DNA from: Bacteroidota bacterium
GTDB taxonomy: Bacteria; Bacteroidota; Bacteroidia; Bacteroidales; UBA12077
Assembly (NCBI GenBank): GCA_020444275.1
Contig: JAHLLG010000002.1
Location: 669,991-733,990 of the forward strand
Length of the DNA: 64,000 nucleotides
Direction of reading: 5' to 3'
Position 1 is the stretch's first letter; every line of letters begins with the position of its first letter. The notes under the pieces are model-generated. The model made no database searches. It was not told where the DNA came from and saw only the letters and a list, made by a program, of their open reading frames with translations. Shown here piece by piece: positions 7,632 through 14,600 of this stretch. The translations under genes were made by a program, and so were the position numbers.

Positions 7632-9113
7632 TTATAGTTCCTTAAGTAATCCGGTTCTTTCGTTAAATTCATTAATTAATTCATCCCAACGTTTTACCTG
7701 GTTAAACTGATTTTGCCATACATCTCTGTCATTCCACAACTGATTTAGATCTTCAAGCTCTTTTTCCTGTTGTTCTATCCAAGTAAAATATTTAAGGTTA
7801 TGAATTGCTTTTCTGTCGTAGTAGTTTAACTCTTTAGCATAATCTATAGTTGAACCTAAAATGCATTTTTCAAAATCTTTTGCAGCCTGTATTTCTTTAT
7901 AATCTCCGCGCTCTTCGTTTAATTCCTGAATTCTGGATTGGTACATATCTGCTGAGTCAGTTGCTACGGTAAAAATCACATCATCTTCGTTCATTTCGTA
8001 ATATTTAGCTGCTTTTATAGATGATAACAGATTACTGATACTTGATATCCCAAGTAGATGTAAATTTTCGATAACAGACTGATCTATTCCAATAGATTTT
8101 AAGTATTTGTGTCCCTCTTTTTCGTTGAACAGTCGAAGAATGCGCATGCAATCCTCATCATCGATGGCTGTAACCATATCCGTATTTTTTGTATTATGAA
8201 TCCATGGAACATGCTTATCGCCAATTCCTTCAATTCTATGGCCACCAAATCCGTTTAGTAATAGCGTAGGGCATTGTAATGCTTCAGACGCAACAACCTT
8301 TAGTTGTGGAGCTATGGTTCTAAGATAATCTCCTGCTGCTATTGTACCGGCTGAGCCTGTCGCTGAAATATAAGCAGCTAAATTAGATTTTTCGGTTTTT
8401 AGTTCATTGTATACTTCCTCAATGGCGTGTCCGGTTGTATTGTAGTGCCAAACCGCATTTCCAAATTCGTCAAATTGATTAAAAATAACGCAGTCGGGTC
8501 GGGTTCTTCTAATTTCCCAGCACTTATCATATATCTCTTTAACGTTAGATTCACATCCTGGAGTAGCAATAACTTCCGAACCAATCTCATTTTTTAACCA
8601 GTTAAACCGTTCCTGGCTCATCTCTTCCGGCAAAATAGCTACAGATTCAGTTCCCATTAGTTTAGAATCGAATGCACCTCCACGACAGTAATTTCCAGTT
8701 GAAGGCCACACTGCTTTGTGATAGGTAGGATCATACTCGCCGGTTGTAATCCGTGGTGCCAGGCAACCATAAGCAGCACCTACTTTATGCGCACCTGTGG
8801 GAAACCACTTGCCTATTAATAAAACAATGCGTGCGTTAACACCTGTAATTTCTTTAGGTAGCTCGATATGATTTACGCCTCCATATAATCCGCCTTTTTC
8901 CTTAGGTTCGTTTTTCCAGGTAATTCTGAATAAGTTTAAAGGATTAATTTCCCATAATCCTACATTTTTTAGCTTATTTTTTATATTATCCGGAACCAAT
9001 TCAGGATTTTGCTGTTGTTCAAATGTGGGGAGAATTATATTTCGTTCTTTAAATCTTTGAACAGCATTTTCTAATGCTTTCTGATTCGTTACTTTATCGA
9101 TTATTTGTATCAT
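7632..9113 (-). CDS. Fold-type-II PLP-dependent enzyme (tryptophan-synthase-beta superfamily)
   Basis: A 493-residue cytoplasmic PLP enzyme. FPTGAHKVGAAYG carries the probable Schiff-base lysine K110, comparable to the GAHK-type motif of TrpB-like proteins. WPSTGNYCRGGAF resembles the substrate-binding loop, and SATGSAGTIAAG the phosphate loop. It is longer than cysteine synthase (~310) and diaminopropionate ammonia-lyase (~400), with an extra helical C-terminal ~100 residues. A lyase acting on an amino acid released in purine or ureide breakdown is a reasonable guess, because it is adjacent to the XdhD-like operon and divergent from an Lrp-type regulator. The precise reaction cannot be stated. 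Confidence 0.7.
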   Translation of the reverse strand: MIQIIDKVTNQKALENAVQRFKERNIILPTFEQQQNPELVPDNIKNKLKNVGLWEINPLNLFRITWKNEPKEKGGLYGGVNHIELPKEITGVNARIVLLIGKWFPTGAHKVGAAYGCLAPRITTGEYDPTYHKAVWPSTGNYCRGGAFDSKLMGTESVAILPEEMSQERFNWLKNEIGSEVIATPGCESNVKEIYDKCWEIRRTRPDCVIFNQFDEFGNAVWHYNTTGHAIEEVYNELKTEKSNLAAYISATGSAGTIAAGDYLRTIAPQLKVVASEALQCPTLLLNGFGGHRIEGIGDKHVPWIHNTKNTDMVTAIDDEDCMRILRLFNEKEGHKYLKSIGIDQSVIENLHLLGISSISNLLSSIKAAKYYEMNEDDVIFTVATDSADMYQSRIQELNEERGDYKEIQAAKDFEKCILGSTIDYAKELNYYDRKAIHNLKYFTWIEQQEKELEDLNQLWNDRDVWQNQFNQVKRWDELINEFNERTGLLKEL

Positions 9114-9167
9114 TATAATTATAGATTAATTTGCTTTGCAAGGTAATAAAAATATAAACATATTCTT

Positions 9168-9175
9168 CAAATGTA
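9168..9175 (-). promoter_or_regulatory. Candidate -7 box for the PLP-enzyme gene
   Basis: On the minus strand this reads TACATTTG, matching the Bacteroidota -7 consensus TAnnTTTG, about 55 bases before the start at 9113. No clear TTTG at -33 was seen. It lies in the divergent region shared with the Lrp-type gene, where that regulator could bind. Confidence 0.4.
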
Positions 9176-9225
9176 AAAAAGAATAGTAAAAAGAACTGTA
9201 AAATGCATATATAAAAGAATTTTAT

Positions 9226-9233
9226 TATATTTG
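9226..9233 (+). promoter_or_regulatory. Candidate -7 box for the Lrp/AsnC gene
   Basis: TATATTTG fits TAnnTTTG and lies 40 bases before the regulator's ATG at 9274. A clear -33 element is missing. Confidence 0.4.
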
Positions 9234-9273
9234 TACAATAACTAAATCTTACGAACAGGAAAATAGACTAACC

Positions 9274-9735
9274 ATGAAACCACTCGATGAAATTGACAGG
9301 AAACTACTGAATATACTACAAACTAATAGTAGAATCACTATTAGAGAGCTTTCAGAACAACTTCATTTATCTACAACTCCTATACATGAACGTATAAAGA
9401 AACTGGAAAAAAGCGGTTATATCAAACAATATATAACTCTGGTAGATCCAAAAAAGATAGGCAAGAAACTTATTGTCTATATTTCGGTATCTCTTAATAA
9501 GCATACCAAAGAAGCAATAGAAGAGTTTGAGCGCCAGATGGACAAAATGGATGAAGTGATGGAATCGTATTATATTTCAGGCAGTTCAGACTTTCTGTTA
9601 AAAGTATATTGCAACGATATGGATGATTTTCATCATTTTATTACCAATAAATTTTCGGTTATCGGCAATATAACTCAGTTCTATAGCTCCTTTGTAATGT
9701 CTGAGAATAAGGTTAAACGAAATTTTAAATTGTAA
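9274..9735 (+). CDS. Lrp/AsnC family transcriptional regulator
   Basis: A 153-residue regulator with an N-terminal winged helix-turn-helix (residues ~5-60: LDEIDRKLLNILQTNSRITI, then ELSEQLHLSTTPIHERIKKLE) and a C-terminal RAM/ligand-sensing domain (~65-145). Members bind amino acids or small metabolites and often control a divergent amino-acid metabolism gene. Here the divergent neighbour is the PLP enzyme at 7632-9113 with a 160-base shared region, so local control is likely but inferred. The gene is followed closely by a REP-like hairpin that may act as its terminator. Confidence 0.9.
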   Translation: MKPLDEIDRKLLNILQTNSRITIRELSEQLHLSTTPIHERIKKLEKSGYIKQYITLVDPKKIGKKLIVYISVSLNKHTKEAIEEFERQMDKMDEVMESYYISGSSDFLLKVYCNDMDDFHHFITNKFSVIGNITQFYSSFVMSENKVKRNFKL

Positions 9736-9754
9736 GTTAATTATATAGTTTATT

Positions 9755-9787
9755 AATCCTGTCAGGGTTCAAAACCCTGACAGGATT
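9755..9787. repeat. REP-like palindrome, copy 1
   Basis: A perfect 15-bp stem: AATCCTGTCAGGGTT (9755-9769), loop CAA, inverse arm 9773-9787. It lies 19 bases after the Lrp/AsnC stop and is followed by T residues, so it can double as a terminator. All 33 bases are identical to the copy inside the transposase gene at 10142-10174. Confidence 0.9.
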
Positions 9788-9810
9788 TTTAGTAGGAGGT
9801 TAGAATATAA

Positions 9811-9842
9811 AACCTGTCAGGTCTTTTGAGACCTGACAGGTT
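9811..9842. repeat. REP-like palindrome, copy 2
   Basis: A perfect 14-bp stem: AACCTGTCAGGTCT (9811-9824), loop TTTG, inverse arm 9829-9842. It shares the CCTGTCAG/CTGACAGG core with copy 1 but has a different apical part. A GTAG/GGAG-like string (9792-9798) lies between the two palindromes; similar tetranucleotides mark REPs recognised by RAYTs in enterobacteria, though relevance here is unproven. Confidence 0.85.
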
Positions 9843-9919
9843 CTCTGTTTAGTTAGGTTTTTTTTGTTTAATAAGATAAAAAGTTATTATTTTTAAGATA
9901 GGATAATAAAACTTATATC

Positions 9920-10534
9920 ATGCAAATCATTGAACCCGGAAGGTATTATCATATTTATAACAGAGGTATAAACTCTTGTAATTTATTCGAGGAAAACACA
10001 AATTATGAGCATTTTTTACGTTTGTACGAAAAATATATTCACCCTATAGCCGATACGTATGCATGGTGTTTAATGAAAAATCACTTTCATTTTTTGGTTC
10101 GTATTAAAGAAGAAGAAGAAGTGAATTTGAATGATTTACCTAATCCTGTCAGGGTTCAAAACCCTGACAGGATTTCTAAAAATATAAAACAACCTCATTT
10201 ATATTTTTCACACCTATTTAATGCATATACACAGGCTTTTAACAAAAAGTACAAACGTCACGGCAGTTTATTCGAACGCCCTTTTAAAAGAATACTTATA
10301 GAGAATGAATTGTACTTGAAATACCTAGTTTATTATATTCACCATAATCCGGTTAGTCATGGTTTTGTTGATGATATGTTAGAATATCCCTGGAGTTCAT
10401 ATTTAACCATTGCTTCGCCAAAGAAAACAAATTTAAAGCGAAAAGAAGTAATTCGTTGGTTTGATGATCTGGAAAACCTGAAAACCTTTCATCAACAGGA
10501 ACATGATTTGGATAAAATAAAACATTTAATTTGA
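9920..10534 (+). CDS. REP-associated tyrosine transposase (RAYT, IS200-like Y1 family)
   Basis: A 204-residue single-strand transposase-like endonuclease. The HUH motif is H55-F56-H57 in LMKNHFHFLV, and the probable catalytic tyrosine is Y139 in YYIHHNPVSHG. GSLFERPFKR and the final YPWSSY are also typical of the family. RAYTs are usually single-copy and are thought to mobilise REP palindromes. Here two palindromes lie upstream, one immediately downstream (10539-10578) and one inside the gene (10142-10174), where it encodes residues 75-85 (NPVRVQNPDRI) in the acidic linker after the HUH core. All family motifs remain, so the gene is probably functional despite the insertion. It interrupts the catabolic island. 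Confidence 0.92.
   Translation: MQIIEPGRYYHIYNRGINSCNLFEENTNYEHFLRLYEKYIHPIADTYAWCLMKNHFHFLVRIKEEEEVNLNDLPNPVRVQNPDRISKNIKQPHLYFSHLFNAYTQAFNKKYKRHGSLFERPFKRILIENELYLKYLVYYIHHNPVSHGFVDDMLEYPWSSYLTIASPKKTNLKRKEVIRWFDDLENLKTFHQQEHDLDKIKHLI
10142..10174 (+). repeat. REP-like palindrome, copy 3, in frame inside the RAYT gene
   Basis: All 33 bases are identical to copy 1 (15-bp perfect stem, CAA loop). It starts exactly at codon 75 of the transposase gene and spans 11 codons without a stop. One of the three forward frames of this repeat has a TGA, so the observed frame is one of two that allow read-through. Confidence 0.92.
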
Positions 10535-10538
10535 TAAA

Positions 10539-10578
10539 AATAACCCTGTCAGAGTTTAAAAACTCTGACAGGGTTATT
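10539..10578. repeat. REP-like palindrome, copy 4, probable bidirectional terminator
   Basis: A perfect 19-bp stem AATAACCCTGTCAGAGTTT (10539-10557) with a 2-base loop and inverse arm 10560-10578. It lies 5 bases after the RAYT stop and 9 bases from the convergent ygfK stop, so it probably terminates both. The core CCTGTCAG is shared with copies 1-3. Confidence 0.85.
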
Positions 10579-10586
10579 GGGTTATT

Positions 10587-13500
10587 CTATTCAAATACTA
10601 ATTTCTTAGCTTCATGCAACAAAATACTCATCTCAGCGGCCCTGTAAATTTGAGCTTCTTTTACATTTTCTGATTTAAATTGTATGTTCTGTATAGAAAA
10701 ATCAGATTTATTTATGGTTGCTTCAAATTTTCCAGCATCATAAAAATAATCATCTTGGTTTTCTTTTAATATCAAGTGTTCTCCTTTATGCTTGAATATT
10801 AAAGTTTGATTGTTTTCCAAATAAAATCCTTCTTCAGCCAAATCAAAAGATGTTCTGGTTAACCAAAACTTAGGTTTTTCTTTGTATGGAGCACTATTTG
10901 TTGGGCAGAAGGTATTGCAATTTCCACATTCGTTGCAGAAGTTAGCTATATTCAATATCTGATATTTTTGATTTACTTCAAATAAACCTTCATTTTGAAT
11001 TTCAATATCGCCATCTGAATGCTTAACTGCTTTTTGCAGATAATAACCAACAGGTTCAATTTCATATGAATAATTTGCAAAATTGGGACATACAGTAGTA
11101 CATATATTACACATTTCGTCGCATTGTAAGCAACGATCAGCTTCTTTTACAATGGTTTCTTTGTCAAGCGTTTCGCTTACCAGCTTAAAGTTTTTACGAT
11201 CCGATAATTCAAGTTCTTTCAATTCCGGTGCATATTGTCTTTTCGCTCTTTTAAGAATCAACTCTTTTTTGGTAAATTCTTTTCCTTTAGATTTTTTCTC
11301 AATTTTAAAATCAATAGCAGCTTGTTTTAGAATTTGATCAGCTGCTTTACGGCCATCGCCAATGGCTTTAATTGCAGTTGCAGCACCTCTCAATGCATCA
11401 CCACCAATAAATACATTTTCGATTTGCGTTTGGTAGTTACCGACTTTTGCATTCAGCAAGTCTTGTTGAACAAACTGAATGTCTAAACTTTGTCCTATAG
11501 CAGGAATTATGGTATCGCAAGGAATTTCAAATTCTGAGTTAGCAATTTTTACAGGTCTTGGTCTGCCGGATTCATCAGCAGTTTTTAATTCCATTCTACT
11601 GCATTGTAAGGCTTTCACTTTTCCATTTTCGTGGATTACAGTTTCAGGACCAGCTAATTCTATAATTTCCATTCCCTCTTCCAATACAGCTTTTATTTCG
11701 CCCTGATCAGCCGGCATTTCATTTATTGTACGGCGATAAACGATGGTTACTTTACCTTCCTTTCCAACCAAACGATACGCTGTTCGTGCAGCATCCATAG
11801 CGGTATTACCACCACCAATGATTACCACATTTTTACCAATTCCTGTTTCTAATCCTTTTCTGGCATTAAATAGAAAATCTAACGAATCTAAAACTCCCTT
11901 TGAATTTATTCCTTCCAACTTGAAAGGAGCAGAGAGTTGCGCACCAGCGCCAACAAAGATGTAATCAAAATCAGTTTTTAAATGCTCAAATCTGTTTTTA
12001 TCAATGGATTGATTGTAATTGATTTGTACTCCAAGATCAGTTACTCGTTTAAAATCTTTTTCGATAGCTTCATCTGTTAGTCTGAAACCCGGAATAGCAT
12101 ATTGCACCATTCCACCTGCTTTGGATTTTGACTCAAAAACCTCAACAGAAAAACCTGCTAACGCAAGATAATAGGAGCAGGATAATCCCGAAGGACCGGC
12201 ACCAATTACAGCAACTTTTACGTTGTTCCTTTCTGTTGGATTTAATTTTACTTCATCCTGTTCTGAAATAAATCGCTTTACTTCGCGAATCAGCAATGAA
12301 TCATCATAATTTACCCGTGTACATTTATTCTGGCACAAATGATCACAAACCATGCCCGTTATAGCAGGGAATGGATTGGTTCTTAAAATTACTTCATAGG
12401 CTTTACTAAACTGTCCGGTAGAAGTATAATACATGTAATCGGGAATATCCTGGTTTGTAGCACATGTATCTTTACAAGGTGCAGATATACAATCGAAAAA
12501 CTCTAAGTTTCGATCGGTTTTTATATCAGGATCTTTGATTGATTTGCGCTTGTATTTATCTGATTCTAGAACTTTATCAGCATATTGATTTAGATTTTCT
12601 AAGGCTTTTTCGTTGGATATTTTTAAATCTATATTATGTTTAGTCAATTCTTCGAAATACTGGTTAAAACGCATGTATCCACCCGGCTTTAGTAAATCGG
12701 AACTTACGGTAACTGTTTTAAAACCACTGTTTAAAATGTCGGTAATATTGAATGCATCTGCGCCACCAGAGAACGATAACTGCAATTCACCTTTAAACTT
12801 GTTTTGTAATTTCTTAGCAACGTTTATTGAAATAGGATGTAACGATCGACCACTCATATACATCATTTCCACATCTTGACCAAAAACGGTTTTGTTGTTT
12901 GCTGATTCGAGCGTATTGGTTAATTTAAGACCAAATTGAAGGTTTTTCTTTTCTGCAGTATCCAATAAGGATCTGATAATTAAAAGAGCATCAGCATACT
13001 TTAAATCGTGCTCAAAAGCTATATCAGGAACAACTGTCTTAAATTGTAATTTATCATTTAAAATATCTTTGAGTTCAGGGCCTAATAGTGTTGGATTTAG
13101 CTTAACGTAGGTGTGCAGATTTTTTTCTTCCAGTAAGTATTTTGCGATATCTTCAATTTCATTAGCAGGGCAGCCATGCATGGTTGATAATGTGATATTA
13201 TCCGAAATCTGAGTTGGAATATGGATTGATTCTATTTCAGGATAAAGTTCCTTAATTTCATTAATTCGTGCATTCAGTTCAGCAGAACAATTATTCATTT
13301 TTTCGAAAAACCACTGAACGTTGTCTTTTAAAATTCCTTCCAGGTTATAACCAACGCTCATGTTAAAGATTGTGTTGATTTTATCTCCATAACCAAATTT
13401 ATGATTGAGAATATGAATAATGATCCAGGCATTCAGGTATTCATCAAAGCTTTCCTTAATTTTTAATTCTTGCGACCATTCGCAATTGTATCCTTCGTCC

Positions 13501-13808
13501 TGCATATCAATGCACGGTTTGGCAATTTCAAGTTCATCGAGTGTTTGAATGGTTTTTAACTCAATGTAACGAGTCCCCAAGAGCCATGCCGCAACTATAT
13601 TTTGTGCCATTTGCGAATGTGGTCCTGCAGCAACGCCCAATGGAGTATCTATGGTTTGATTAAACTGAGTTTGCTTAAACTCCTTCGAAACTGAAGGATT
13701 AAAAAACAGTTCTTCAGGTATTCCAAAAATAGACTTATCTGTTGTATATTCTTTTAGTATAGTCTTTAAAAGATGCGCTATGGATATAGGATAGAATTTG
13801 TCAGTCAT
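10587..13808 (-). CDS. ygfK: YgfK-type putative oxidoreductase (putative selenate reductase subunit family)
   Basis: A 1073-residue multidomain flavin/Fe-S protein. Residues ~1-400 resemble a dihydroorotate-dehydrogenase-like TIM barrel. Residues ~435-500 hold Cys clusters (CISAPCKDTC, CDHLCQNKC) like the glutamate synthase small subunit. Residues ~525-860 form FAD/NAD(P)-binding domains (VAVIGAGPSGLSCSYYLA, then VVIIGGGNTAMDAAR). A C-terminal ferredoxin-like region carries CLQCDEMCNICTTVCP and CNECGNCNTFCP. The layout matches YgfK, which accompanies SsnA and XdhD-like hydroxylases. The selenate-reductase name is historical. In this setting it is a likely electron-transfer or ring-reducing partner of the molybdenum hydroxylase in purine breakdown (inference). 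It is convergent with the RAYT gene and divergent from mocA. Confidence 0.88.
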   Translation of the reverse strand: MTDKFYPISIAHLLKTILKEYTTDKSIFGIPEELFFNPSVSKEFKQTQFNQTIDTPLGVAAGPHSQMAQNIVAAWLLGTRYIELKTIQTLDELEIAKPCIDMQDEGYNCEWSQELKIKESFDEYLNAWIIIHILNHKFGYGDKINTIFNMSVGYNLEGILKDNVQWFFEKMNNCSAELNARINEIKELYPEIESIHIPTQISDNITLSTMHGCPANEIEDIAKYLLEEKNLHTYVKLNPTLLGPELKDILNDKLQFKTVVPDIAFEHDLKYADALLIIRSLLDTAEKKNLQFGLKLTNTLESANNKTVFGQDVEMMYMSGRSLHPISINVAKKLQNKFKGELQLSFSGGADAFNITDILNSGFKTVTVSSDLLKPGGYMRFNQYFEELTKHNIDLKISNEKALENLNQYADKVLESDKYKRKSIKDPDIKTDRNLEFFDCISAPCKDTCATNQDIPDYMYYTSTGQFSKAYEVILRTNPFPAITGMVCDHLCQNKCTRVNYDDSLLIREVKRFISEQDEVKLNPTERNNVKVAVIGAGPSGLSCSYYLALAGFSVEVFESKSKAGGMVQYAIPGFRLTDEAIEKDFKRVTDLGVQINYNQSIDKNRFEHLKTDFDYIFVGAGAQLSAPFKLEGINSKGVLDSLDFLFNARKGLETGIGKNVVIIGGGNTAMDAARTAYRLVGKEGKVTIVYRRTINEMPADQGEIKAVLEEGMEIIELAGPETVIHENGKVKALQCSRMELKTADESGRPRPVKIANSEFEIPCDTIIPAIGQSLDIQFVQQDLLNAKVGNYQTQIENVFIGGDALRGAATAIKAIGDGRKAADQILKQAAIDFKIEKKSKGKEFTKKELILKRAKRQYAPELKELELSDRKNFKLVSETLDKETIVKEADRCLQCDEMCNICTTVCPNFANYSYEIEPVGYYLQKAVKHSDGDIEIQNEGLFEVNQKYQILNIANFCNECGNCNTFCPTNSAPYKEKPKFWLTRTSFDLAEEGFYLENNQTLIFKHKGEHLILKENQDDYFYDAGKFEATINKSDFSIQNIQFKSENVKEAQIYRAAEMSILLHEAKKLVFE

Positions 13809-13858
13809 GGTTTTTATTTTCAGATTTCAGTTACAAGTTATCTATTCTTTTGGTGCAA

Positions 13859-13888
13859 CTTTGAGACTTAGTGCTTTTGTGGCAAAAG
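13859..13888. repeat. Short degenerate intergenic repeat
   Basis: CTTTGAGACTTAGTGC followed by a perfect 6-bp hairpin CTTTTG-TGG-CAAAAG (13874-13888). The GAGACTTAGTG...GTGG string is related in style to the repeat at 3553-3636. It lies in the ygfK-mocA divergent region. Confidence 0.35.
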
Positions 13889-13982
13889 TTCAATTTACCA
13901 AAAGAATTAATATAACAAATTTACGCAAATCGACTGATATTCTTAAATATCTTCTATATTTATACCTTATTTCAGGAAAAAG

Positions 13983-14594
13983 ATGAACAAAACGAGTGAA
14001 AAGCAAAAAGATTTTTCTGTAATTGTATTAGCAGCTGGAAAATCAGAACGCGTAGGTTATCCAAAGCTTTTGTTAAAATATGACGAGTGCAATACTTTTA
14101 TTGAGCATATAATAAAAGAATATAGTCACTTTGGAGCAAAGGAAATAATTGCTGTTGTAAATACTGCAAGTGAAGGTAGCCTGAGGAAACATCAGGTTAA
14201 ATTATCTGCAAACGTAAAGCTTACAATTAATACGCATCCCGAATGGCACAGGTTTTACTCATTAAAATTGGGAGCAAAATCGTTAACGGAAAATCATTCT
14301 GTATTTGTGCATAATGTAGATAATCCATTTGTAAATTATGAGGTTCTAGATGAATTGATCGGAAGTGCTGATAAAGCAGGTTATTTAAGTCCTGAATACG
14401 ATAGGAAAGGAGGGCATCCATTTCTAATTTCTGGAAAAATAATTCAGGATTTAAAAGATTCTGAATCAAATCAGATGCATTTAAAAGAATTCTTAAATCA
14501 ATATTCAGCTCTAAAAGTGCCTGTTAAGGATAAAAATATTTTGGTGAATATTAACACCTTAGAGGAATATCGAAAGTATTTTAAAAAAAATTAG
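13983..14594 (+). CDS. mocA: MocA-type molybdenum cofactor nucleotidyltransferase
   Basis: A 203-residue GT-A-fold nucleotidyltransferase. The N-terminal VIVLAAGKSERVGYPKLLL fits LAAGxSxRMGxxK with Val in place of Met, followed by VHNVDNPFVN (metal-binding Asp) and KGGHPFLIS. MocA and its YgfJ relatives attach CMP to molybdopterin to make the dinucleotide cofactor needed by xanthine-dehydrogenase-type enzymes; both such enzymes flank it here. It is the only plus-strand metabolic gene in this part and is transcribed away from ygfK. The gap to the convergent next gene is only 6 bases. Confidence 0.8.
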   Translation: MNKTSEKQKDFSVIVLAAGKSERVGYPKLLLKYDECNTFIEHIIKEYSHFGAKEIIAVVNTASEGSLRKHQVKLSANVKLTINTHPEWHRFYSLKLGAKSLTENHSVFVHNVDNPFVNYEVLDELIGSADKAGYLSPEYDRKGGHPFLISGKIIQDLKDSESNQMHLKEFLNQYSALKVPVKDKNILVNINTLEEYRKYFKKN

Positions 14595-14600
14595 AATTTG

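Noticed and set aside
7632-9113. Assignment of this PLP enzyme as YgeX (diaminopropionate ammonia-lyase)
   Set aside because: It is about 100 residues longer and its motifs around the PLP lysine (TGAHKVG) differ from the NAFKMLG type of YgeX.
9755-10578. Possible CRISPR array because of several similar palindromes
   Set aside because: The copies are unevenly spaced, differ in their apical parts, one lies inside a gene, and no spacers or cas genes are present; they fit REP-like elements beside a RAYT.
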